A DNA stretch of 5,171 nucleotides from Phycisphaerales bacterium (GTDB lineage: Bacteria; Planctomycetota; Phycisphaerae; Phycisphaerales; UBA1924). A program made the translations under genes and the position numbers. Positions 1 to 5,106 of the stretch are shown here, one piece after another. The stretch spans positions 1 through 5,171 of the forward strand of contig DOJA01000074.1 in assembly GCA_003511945.1 (NCBI GenBank), in the 5' to 3' direction. Position 1 is the stretch's first letter; each line of letters begins with the position of its first letter. The notes beneath the pieces were generated by a model that was not told the DNA's origin, did no database searches, and saw only the letters and a list, made by a program, of their open reading frames with translations.

Positions 1-2
1 CC

Positions 3-125
3 CCGTCCCCGAACCCCGCGCCGGACCTCGACGCCGACCGCAACATCGACCCCGAAGACCGGGCCGCCCTGGTTCTCCGGAGCCGGAGCGACGAGCCAGC
101 GGACACGACCTGGGTGAATCCCTAG
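3..125 (+). CDS. 3' end of an unidentified protein with a C-terminal EF-hand-like loop (partial)
   Basis: An open frame enters from the left edge and ends at TAG 123-125, giving 40 residues. Nearly every third codon position is C or G, which marks this as the coding frame; the other plus-strand frames lack that bias. At bases 24-59 it encodes D-L-D-A-D-R-N-I-D-P-E-D, an almost canonical 12-residue EF-hand loop: Asp at positions 1, 3 and 5, Asn at 7, Ile at 8, Asp at 9 and an acidic residue at 12. Arg replaces the usual Gly at 6. EF-hand and dockerin-type loops are common near the C-terminus of exported planctomycete proteins, so a secreted or surface protein is possible. The rest of the tail is charged, with no membrane segment or sorting tail. 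The start and main domain lie outside the window, so no function can be given. Confidence 0.6.
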   Translation, partial: PSPNPAPDLDADRNIDPEDRAALVLRSRSDEPADTTWVNP

Positions 126-250
126 TCGTCCCGGGGCATTGGGCCGGGGCAATCTCCAAAGTTCTGGAATCTAGTCGGGTATCGGACCCTGACACGCCCC
201 GGCGCTGTCAATCTGTGCGTTCTGAGCGTGAATCTGGGCAAGTGAAGACC

Positions 251-283
251 GCGCGAAGCAGGGTGATTTCTGCTCTGGCGCGC
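251..283 (+). other. Imperfect hairpin, weak terminator candidate
   Basis: GCGCG (251-255) can pair with CGCGC (279-283), and AGCAG (257-261) with CTGCT (270-274), around an 8-base loop and an asymmetric internal loop. It is followed by TTCAAAT, not a proper T tract. It could end transcription of the upstream gene, but the support is weak. Confidence 0.25.
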
Positions 284-293
284 TTCAAATCGC

Positions 294-321
294 TTGTATC
301 CCCCCGGACCCGTGATATCTT
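294..321 (+). promoter_or_regulatory. Possible sigma70-type promoter of the exported protein gene
   Basis: TTGTAT (294-299) and TATCTT (316-321) are separated by 16 bases, giving 3 of 6 and 4 of 6 matches to the -35 and -10 consensus. The implied 5' leader would be about 75 bases. The match is modest, and planctomycete promoters are poorly predicted by the E. coli consensus. Confidence 0.25.
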
Positions 322-404
322 CAACCCAGAGATTTGGCTCCCGGGGCGTTGCGAGGCGGATCGCCGCGTCCGGAGTTCCTGAGGTAGAGATGGAGATTTC
401 TGTC

Positions 405-1295
405 ATGATGAAGACTCTGACTGCGGCGAGCGTGCTCGCCATCGCTGGTGCGGCCTCGGCTGCGCCGTTCTCGATCTTCGGCTACGCCGCCGGCGGCGGG
501 CTCGTTCCCGGCGTCGCTGGCGCTGGCTTCCAGACCAGCGGCCTCGGCTTCTTCCACGCCGAGTCCACCCCCGACATCACCTCCGACCTCGTCGGCAACC
601 TGAACGACGCCAACTTCCGCGAGTTCGATTCGTACTTCGGCCTGAACTCGTTCGGCCCGACCGCTCGCGGCACCACCACCGCTGCGAACCGCTCCGACCT
701 CACCCGGAACTTCTACGGCGATTACCCCGCCACCTCCGCGATTCCCCCGTTCGGCAATTTCCAGTCCACCCCGGCCTCCGGCCTGATCGTTGCCCCGGGT
801 TCGTTCATCGGCGATGTGAGCTTTGTCACCCCCGCCCTCGAGAAGAACGCCGGCGCGGGCATCGGCTTCTCCCCGGTCGGCTCGGTCTCCTCGCAGGCCT
901 CCGGCTTCGCCCCCAACAAGATCGGCGGCGGCCGCAGCCAGGATGACGGCATCTTCATCGCCCGCCTGACCACCAACGCCGGCGCCATCCTCTCCGGCGG
1001 CGCGAATGTCCGCTTCAATGTCGGTGGCAACCTCGTCGCGGTCGATGTCTCCATTGGCTCCTTCGCCACCGTTCAGGGCCTCCCCGACTCGTTCACCATC
1101 AACGCGGTGAAGGTCGGCACGGTGGATATCCAGGTCGGCAGCTTGGCCGGCGGCAACGGTGACGCCGAGAACTTCATCTTCGGCAGCGCCGATGTCTACG
1201 ACCTCTGGCTCGTCAACAAGGTCCCGACCCCGGGCGCGCTGGCCCTCTTCGGGCTCGGCGGCATCGCGGCCCTCCGCCGCCGCCGCAGCGCGTAA
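405..1295 (+). CDS. Exported protein with PEP-CTERM-like (VPTPG) C-terminal sorting signal
   Basis: This is a 296-residue secreted protein of unknown function. Residues 1-19 form a classic Sec signal peptide: M-M-K, a hydrophobic core, and A-S-A before Ala20 as the probable cleavage site. The mature part is rich in Gly, Ser, Ala and Phe, with few charges or cysteines, and looks like a beta-rich extracellular domain; no catalytic motif is recognised. The end (about 273-296) has the tripartite sorting layout: V-P-T-P-G, a short hydrophobic helix (A-L-A-L-F-G-L-G-G-I-A-A-L), then R-R-R-R-S-A. In PEP-CTERM proteins such a tail is recognised by an exosortase; this Thr-containing variant is read as the same type by analogy. 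ATG 405 is chosen because GGAG at 392-395 lies nine bases upstream and the signal peptide then begins normally. ATG 390, preceded by GAGG at 381-384, is an alternative adding five residues. The gene is monocistronic, ended by the terminator at 1335-1367. Confidence 0.85.
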   Translation: MMKTLTAASVLAIAGAASAAPFSIFGYAAGGGLVPGVAGAGFQTSGLGFFHAESTPDITSDLVGNLNDANFREFDSYFGLNSFGPTARGTTTAANRSDLTRNFYGDYPATSAIPPFGNFQSTPASGLIVAPGSFIGDVSFVTPALEKNAGAGIGFSPVGSVSSQASGFAPNKIGGGRSQDDGIFIARLTTNAGAILSGGANVRFNVGGNLVAVDVSIGSFATVQGLPDSFTINAVKVGTVDIQVGSLAGGNGDAENFIFGSADVYDLWLVNKVPTPGALALFGLGGIAALRRRRSA

Positions 1296-1334
1296 TCCAG
1301 CCCGCTTCACAGCGGCCTGAACGCCGAAATCTCG

Positions 1335-1367
1335 ACACCGGAGAGCGAACTCGTTCTCCGGTGTTTT
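1335..1367 (+). terminator. Strong Rho-independent terminator of the exported protein gene
   Basis: A perfect 10-bp stem, ACACCGGAGA (1335-1344) with TCTCCGGTGT (1355-1364), extends inward by G-T, C-G and G-C pairs to a four-base loop (1348-1351). It is followed by TTT, then CG, then TTT. It begins about 40 bases after the stop codon at 1293-1295. Confidence 0.85.
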
Positions 1368-1389
1368 CGTTTCTACTCCACCTCTTTCC

Positions 1390-1419
1390 CACCGGAGAAG
1401 GGCCGGGGAGAGGGACACC
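1390..1419 (+). repeat. Interspersed GC-rich repeat, copy A
   Basis: The copy ends in GGGGAGAGGGACACC (1405-1419) and is preceded by CCGGAGAAGGGCC (1392-1404). By hand alignment it matches copy B at 23 of 28 positions with one inserted base, and the reverse complement of copy C at 21 of 29. Purine-rich elements of this style, whose translation reads like P-L-P-x-x-E-G, recur between genes in many GC-rich genomes. Confidence 0.55.
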
Positions 1420-1543
1420 CCACGCGCCCATCGCAACCCGAGCCGGGGCGTGCCGCCCCGGCCCCTCAGCGCACCCACTCACCCGCCCACGCACACCCTC
1501 CGCTCCCCTCGGGAGAGCGCTCGTCTTCCTCCCTCCCCCTCCC

Positions 1544-1572
1544 CTGGAGGAGTGCTGGAGAGAGGGATCACC
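1544..1572 (+). repeat. Interspersed GC-rich repeat, copy B
   Basis: CTGGAGGAGTGCT (1544-1556) followed by GGAGAGAGGGATCACC (1557-1572) aligns with copy A over its whole length: five substitutions and one extra T before CACC. It has the same orientation as copy A and lies about 150 bases downstream. A run of C and T precedes it, similar to the pyrimidine-rich bases before copy A. Confidence 0.5.
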
Positions 1573-1696
1573 TCGCTAGCTCAGCCCCCCGAGCGGACCG
1601 CGCCGCGCAGCGCGACCACTCCGGGATATGCCGGGTGCCCTGACCAGCAAGCGCAGCGGGACGGCCGGGCGCGGCCGAACAAGCGGAGATGCGCCC

Positions 1697-1778
1697 GGTG
1701 CCGGGGTACGACCAACGGTCGTGCCCCGTTCCGTCGGTCGCACCCGCGGGGCACGCGGCGGCCGCGTACCCCGGCACC
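1697..1778. repeat. Nested inverted repeat (possible cruciform or structured RNA)
   Basis: Outer arms GGTGCCGGGGTACG (1697-1710) and CGTACCCCGGCACC (1765-1778) are perfect 14-base reverse complements. Inside lies a second perfect pair of nine bases, CGTGCCCCG (1720-1728) and CGGGGCACG (1747-1755). Between the two stems are nine unpaired bases on each side, making a symmetric bubble, and the terminal loop is 18 bases. GCGCC (1691-1695) and GGCGC (1796-1800) could add a basal stem. No T tract follows, so it does not look like a terminator. Function unknown. Confidence 0.7.
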
Positions 1779-1805
1779 TGCTGAACTCGTTGCTCGGCGC
1801 ACAGA

Positions 1806-1834
1806 GTGTCCCTCCCCCCAACCCCTCCCACGGG
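1806..1834 (-). repeat. Interspersed GC-rich repeat, copy C (inverted)
   Basis: Read on the minus strand this ends in GGGGGGAGGGACAC, matching the end of copy A (GGGGAGAGGGACAC), and the two align at 21 of 29 positions. The similarity continues a little beyond both ends: a CTCCTT-like block on one side and GCGCC a few bases after the GACAC on the other. Copies A and C therefore face each other across about 390 bases. Confidence 0.5.
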
Positions 1835-1874
1835 CAGAAGGAGTGAACGGCCCACCCCCTCACCCCGCTGTGCA

Positions 1875-1904
1875 TTGACCCCCTCCCGAGCGAGCAGGTA
1901 GCAT
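1875..1904 (+). promoter_or_regulatory. Sigma70-like promoter for the metallophosphoesterase (and perhaps yidC)
   Basis: TTGACC (1875-1880), matching the -35 consensus at five of six bases, is followed after 18 bases by TAGCAT (1899-1904), four of six to the -10. Transcription would start near 1911, leaving about 60 bases of leader before the TTG start at 1975. It lies just downstream of the repeats, where a promoter for the next gene is expected. Confidence 0.5.
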
Positions 1905-1960
1905 CGCCCGTTCGCGCCGCGCCGGAGCAGGCCCGGAGTCATCCGCGCGGGCGCCACCAG

Positions 1961-1966
1961 AAAGGG
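1961..1966 (+). promoter_or_regulatory. Ribosome binding site fixing a TTG start
   Basis: AAAGGG at 1961-1966 stands eight bases before TTG 1975. There is no ATG or GTG in a sensible place, and the D-I-H metal-binding motif must lie close to the N-terminus in this family, so the site decides for the TTG. Confidence 0.6.
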
Positions 1967-1974
1967 CCAGTCGG

Positions 1975-2754
1975 TTGCCGACCGCGGTCATCAGCGACAT
2001 CCACGGGAACGCCTCCGCACTCCGGGCCGTCCTCGCCGATATCGACGGCGTGGGCGCTCGGCGCATCATCTGCCTGGGCGACATCGTGGGCTACGGCCCC
2101 GAGCCCCTCGCCTGCGTTGATCTCGTGGCCCAGCGCTGCGCCTGGTCCCTCATGGGCAACCATGACTTCGGGGTGCTCTACGAGCCCACGAACTTCAATC
2201 CCGGGGCCGAGGCCGCCGCCTATTGGACGCGCGACGCCTTCGACGCCGAGCCCGACGACGCCGCCCGCGCCCGGCGCTACGAGTTCCTCGGGCGCCTGCG
2301 CGTGCGGGTGGTCGAGAAGATCGACTCCTCCGACCGCCCCGTCCTCGCGGTCCACGGCTCGCCCCGGCGCCCGATCAACGAGTACATCTTCCCCGACGAT
2401 GTCCTCAACGCCAGCGACAAGGTCCGCCAGGTCTTCGCGCAGGTCGAGGGCATCGCCATCGTCGGGCACACGCATGTCCCGGGCGTCTTCACCGACGAGC
2501 CGGACTTCTACCCCCCCGACGAGGCCGGCGAGGGCGGCGTCTACCGCTTCACCGAGGGCGAGAAAGCCATCATCAATGTCGGCTCCGTGGGCCAGCCGCG
2601 CGACCACGACCCCCGCGCGTCGTATGTCCTGCTCTACCCCGACCGCGTCGAGTTCCGGCGCGTCGAGTACGACATCGACGCCACCGCCAAGCAGATCAAG
2701 GCCATCCCGCAGCTGAACGACTGGCTGGCCGACCGGCTCTACGAAGGGCGGTAG
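1975..2754 (+). CDS. Metallophosphoesterase family protein (YfcE/MJ0936-like)
   Basis: A 259-residue calcineurin-like phosphoesterase with a complete dinuclear metal site: D8-I-H10 near the start, G-D36 in G-D-I-V-G-Y-G-P, G-N62-H63-D64, H127 in V-H-G-S-P, and G-H165-T-H167. The block N-V-G-S-V-G-Q-P-R-D (201-210) just after the last metal motif is typical of the compact bacterial/archaeal Metallophos_2 group, which cleaves phosphomonoesters or phosphodiesters in vitro; the physiological substrate is usually unknown and cannot be read from the sequence. There is no signal peptide or membrane segment, so it should be cytoplasmic. Translation starts at TTG, with AAAGGG eight bases upstream. The length is ordinary for the group and no key residue is missing. 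yidC begins 69 bases after the stop on the same strand, so cotranscription is likely, though no functional link to membrane insertion is established. Confidence 0.92.
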   Translation: MPTAVISDIHGNASALRAVLADIDGVGARRIICLGDIVGYGPEPLACVDLVAQRCAWSLMGNHDFGVLYEPTNFNPGAEAAAYWTRDAFDAEPDDAARARRYEFLGRLRVRVVEKIDSSDRPVLAVHGSPRRPINEYIFPDDVLNASDKVRQVFAQVEGIAIVGHTHVPGVFTDEPDFYPPDEAGEGGVYRFTEGEKAIINVGSVGQPRDHDPRASYVLLYPDRVEFRRVEYDIDATAKQIKAIPQLNDWLADRLYEGR

Positions 2755-2823
2755 GATCGTCGCCCCGACATCCCGCGCCACCGACCGGGCGCCCGGCGCC
2801 GGGGCGATATCCCAGGGTCCAGC
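2755..2823 (+). other. Spacer with a 12-bp palindrome and the yidC ribosome binding site
   Basis: The spacer contains the perfect palindrome CCGGGCGCCCGG (2785-2796) followed by GCGCC. There is no T tract, so it is unlikely to be an intrinsic terminator. AGGG at 2814-2817 is six bases before the yidC ATG and is its probable ribosome binding site. Confidence 0.5.
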
Positions 2824-5103
2824 ATGCCCGCAGAGAAGAACACGCTGCTCCGAGTCGTTGTCCCGGTGAGCGTCGCGCTCTTCGCCATCGTTTCCGCCAT
2901 CGCCATCTACCTCGGCTCCTCCGCCAAGCCCGCCCCCGCGGCGCCCCCCGGAGCGCCCCCCATTGCTTCTACCACGCCGTCGGCCCAGACGACGCCCGCG
3001 CCCGCCGAGGCCGCGGCCACGGACCCCGCGGCGGAGGGCGAGACTGCCTCCCCCGCGATCAGCGCAGCGCCGACCGCCTCCGGCACCCCCGATCCGGTGC
3101 CCCTTCCCCCCCCGCCCCCGGGCCTCCGCGCCCGCACCGTTGTGTCGAGCACCGATCCCGCCCCGATCGGCGCGGCCGCCCCGGGCGGGCCGTTCCAGCT
3201 GACCATCGAGTTCACCCCTTTCGGGGCCGGGGTCCGCTCCATCACGATGGCGGACTTCTTCGTCACCGTCGAGCGCACCGAGCAGTACGAGGTTCAGCGC
3301 CGCATGGAGGCGCCGCTCCAAGACGGCCGGCGCGTCCTGCTCACCTCGCTCGCCGCCCGGGGCGTCGAGATCAACGGCCAGTTCGTCGACCTCTTCTCCC
3401 GCGACTCCACCCCCGTCTGGACGGAGACCGCCCCCGGCGCCTTCGAGGCCATCATCGAGGACCAGGGGGGCGCGCCCGTCCTGCGCGTCCGCAAGGCCTA
3501 CTCCCTGGCCCCGGGGTCCTTCGAGATCCAGGTCCGCCAGTCCGCCGAGAACCTGACGGGCGCGCCCATGAGCGTCGTGTGGGTCCAGTACGGCCCGATC
3601 GAGCTGCCCCCCGACACCGGCGGCTATTCCATCGATGTCCGGCGCGTCCGCTTCGGCCACCTGCTCGACGCCCGCAGCGATCCTTCGCGCCAGTTCGTGC
3701 AGGCCGACGCCAAACTCAAGGGACGCGCCGCCGTCGTCAGCCAGATTGTCGAGTCGGGCGACTCGATCCTGTGGCCCGGCACGATCACCACAAGCAACGC
3801 CGGGCCGCTGGTCTGGCTCGCGCAGACCAACCGCCACTTCGCCTTTGCGGTCCATCCGCTGATCGAGGCCCAGCAGGCCGCGGACAATCTGCGGGATCCC
3901 CAGGCCCACCCCCTCGACAAGGCCTTCGCCCTCGCTGAGCGCGTCGACGGGGTGGTCTGGAGGACCGGGGGCGGTTCCGGGGGTGGTTCCGGGGGTGGTT
4001 CCGGGGGCAAGGACTCCGAGCGGCTGCTCATCCAGATGACCTCGGCGCGGCTCACCCTCGCGCCGGGGACGCCCGCGGACCTCTCGTTCGCCGCGTACGC
4101 GGGTCCGCTGGGGCGCCGCCAGCTCTCGCCCGGCGTCAATCCCGTCAACGGCGCGCTCGGGCTCGACGGGCTGGTCATCTACAACCTGGGCGGGATGTGC
4201 GCCTTCTGCACCTTCCAGTGGCTCGCCCAGGGGCTGCTGTGGTTCCTCACCTTCCTGCACGACTTCGTCGTCTTTGACTGGGCGCTGGCCATCATGGTCC
4301 TGGTCGTGTGCGTCCGCAGCGCGCTGCACCCGGTGACCAAGCGCTCGCAGATCGGGCTCATGCGCTTCGGCAAGCAGATGCAGCGCCTGGCCCCCAAGCA
4401 GGCCAAGCTCCGCGAGAAGTTCAAGGACGACCCCAAGCGCATGCAGCAGGAGATGATGAAGCTCATGAAGGAGGAGGGGGTCTCCTACACCGGCGCCCTG
4501 GGCTGCCTGCCCATGTTCCTTCAGTCGCCCATCTGGATCGCCCTGTACGCCATGCTCTACTTCTCCTTCGACCTCCGCCACGAGGGCGCCTTCTTCGGCG
4601 TCTTCCAGGCCATCACCGGCGGACGCTGGTCCTTCCTGGGCGACCTCTCCGCCGCCGACCACTTCATCGACTTCGGGCGGGCGCTCGTCACGCTCCCGCT
4701 GATGGGCCCCATCACCGGGCTCAACTTGCTTCCCCTCCTGCTGGGCGTTGTCTTTTTCCTCCAGCAGAAGTACCTCACCCCGCCCCCCACCACCGCCCTC
4801 ACCCCCGAGCAGGAGACGCAGCAGAAGATCATGAAGGTCATGATGGTCGTCATGTTCCCCCTCATGATGTACAACGCCCCCTCCGGGCTCACGCTGTACT
4901 TCATCACCAACTCCACGCTGGGCATCCTCGAGTCCCGCTACATCCGCGCCCATGTCGACCGCATGGACCTTGAAGGCCCGCCCAAGCCGCGTGCCCCCCG
5001 CGAGCCCGGTAAGAAGCGGGTGGCCAACGAGGCCGCCCCCAAGTCCGCCTGGGCCCGCGCCCGCGACGAGGCACGCAGGCGGCTTGAGAACCGCGGACGC
5101 TGA
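2824..5103 (+). CDS. yidC: Membrane protein insertase YidC/Oxa1
   Basis: YidC inserts and folds inner-membrane proteins, alone or with the Sec translocon. This copy has 759 residues (548 in E. coli). Order: membrane anchor 8-30; Ala/Pro-rich spacer about 34-105; periplasmic P1 domain about 122-440, interrupted by a (GGGS)3-GG run at 382-395; then the conserved insertase core. The core shows the amphipathic helix and TM2 at about 465-505 with the groove arginine R498 (V-C-V-R-S-A-L-H-P-V-T-K), a charged cytoplasmic hairpin at about 506-555, TM3 with G-C-L-P-M-F-L-Q-S-P-I-W at 560-571, TM segments near 634-648 and 670-683, and the final one with P-S-G-L-T-L-Y-F at 686-693. A very basic tail (about 719-759) resembles the ribosome-binding tails of some YidC proteins. 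A C-A-F-C pair sits at 459-462. AGGG lies six bases before ATG 2824. The gene is followed after three bases by the probable mnmE. The extra length is spacer and linker, not a new domain. Confidence 0.97.
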   Translation: MPAEKNTLLRVVVPVSVALFAIVSAIAIYLGSSAKPAPAAPPGAPPIASTTPSAQTTPAPAEAAATDPAAEGETASPAISAAPTASGTPDPVPLPPPPPGLRARTVVSSTDPAPIGAAAPGGPFQLTIEFTPFGAGVRSITMADFFVTVERTEQYEVQRRMEAPLQDGRRVLLTSLAARGVEINGQFVDLFSRDSTPVWTETAPGAFEAIIEDQGGAPVLRVRKAYSLAPGSFEIQVRQSAENLTGAPMSVVWVQYGPIELPPDTGGYSIDVRRVRFGHLLDARSDPSRQFVQADAKLKGRAAVVSQIVESGDSILWPGTITTSNAGPLVWLAQTNRHFAFAVHPLIEAQQAADNLRDPQAHPLDKAFALAERVDGVVWRTGGGSGGGSGGGSGGKDSERLLIQMTSARLTLAPGTPADLSFAAYAGPLGRRQLSPGVNPVNGALGLDGLVIYNLGGMCAFCTFQWLAQGLLWFLTFLHDFVVFDWALAIMVLVVCVRSALHPVTKRSQIGLMRFGKQMQRLAPKQAKLREKFKDDPKRMQQEMMKLMKEEGVSYTGALGCLPMFLQSPIWIALYAMLYFSFDLRHEGAFFGVFQAITGGRWSFLGDLSAADHFIDFGRALVTLPLMGPITGLNLLPLLLGVVFFLQQKYLTPPPTTALTPEQETQQKIMKVMMVVMFPLMMYNAPSGLTLYFITNSTLGILESRYIRAHVDRMDLEGPPKPRAPREPGKKRVANEAAPKSAWARARDEARRRLENRGR
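3967..4008 (+). repeat. 12-bp tandem repeat encoding a Gly-Ser linker in YidC
   Basis: The unit GGGGGTGGTTCC is repeated about three and a half times with single-base changes (GGC in place of GGT in the first and last units). It encodes (G-G-G-S)3-G-G, YidC residues 382-395, between V-V-W-R-T and K-D-S-E-R in the periplasmic domain. The twelve-base unit keeps the frame whatever the copy number. Confidence 0.9.
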
Positions 5104-5106
5104 CCC

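Larger units (their letters stand above)
126..404. other. Intergenic region upstream of the exported protein gene
   Basis: No frame here has the third-position G/C bias of the neighbouring genes, and the base composition is visibly less GC-rich than the coding DNA. It holds the weak hairpin at 251-283, a possible promoter at 294-321 and the ribosome binding sites of the next gene. No clear intrinsic terminator for the upstream gene is seen. An open frame extends upstream of 405 to a TTG at 294, but the extension would bury the signal peptide and is not credible. Confidence 0.6.
1368..1974. other. Long non-coding stretch with interspersed repeats and inverted repeats
   Basis: About 600 bases separate the terminator from the next gene. 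Open frames exist on both strands, but only because stops are rare at this G+C; their translations are Pro/Arg/Gly-rich low-complexity sequence with no consistent third-position bias. The stretch holds three related repeat copies (1390-1419, 1544-1572 and, inverted, 1806-1834), a small hairpin at 1501-1519 (CGCTC with GAGCG outermost), the nested inverted repeat at 1697-1778, and a promoter near 1875. No tRNA or rRNA is recognised. It looks like a landing zone for intergenic repeat elements, possibly with a structured RNA. Confidence 0.65.

Noticed and set aside
133..157. ATTG ... CAAT hairpin after the partial gene as its terminator
   Set aside because: Only four pairs form before a G-G clash, and no T tract follows.
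294..404. TTG 294 as start of the exported protein gene
   Set aside because: It would put 37 residues before a perfectly good signal peptide, overlaps the likely promoter, and has no ribosome binding site; ATG 405 (or 390) has one.
321..1478. A 385-codon minus-strand frame opposite the exported protein gene
   Set aside because: It reads through the antisense of a clear signal-peptide protein and its terminator, and the product is Ala/Gly/Arg/Glu-rich without any recognisable fold.
1570..1612. tRNA-like start: TAGCTCAG followed by a GCTC/GAGC D-arm
   Set aside because: The D-loop is all C and lacks the GG pair, the anticodon stem does not pair, and no TTCGA-type T-arm follows.
1450..1878. 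A 142-codon plus-strand frame in the gene-free stretch
   Set aside because: It runs through repeat copies B and C and the inverted repeat; the product is Pro/Arg-rich low complexity and contains P-S-P-Q-P-L-P-R-A-E-G, the usual false translation of such repeats.
2785..2796. Palindrome CCGGGCGCCCGG as a terminator between the metallophosphoesterase and yidC
   Set aside because: There is no loop-forming spacer and no T tract; at this G+C a 12-bp GC palindrome is not remarkable.
1939..4953. A 1004-codon open frame on the minus strand opposite the metallophosphoesterase and yidC
   Set aside because: It is the mirror of real genes in GC-rich DNA, where stops are rare on the opposite strand. Its translation is low-complexity Gly/Asp/Glu/Val-rich sequence, whereas the plus-strand genes carry clear family motifs.
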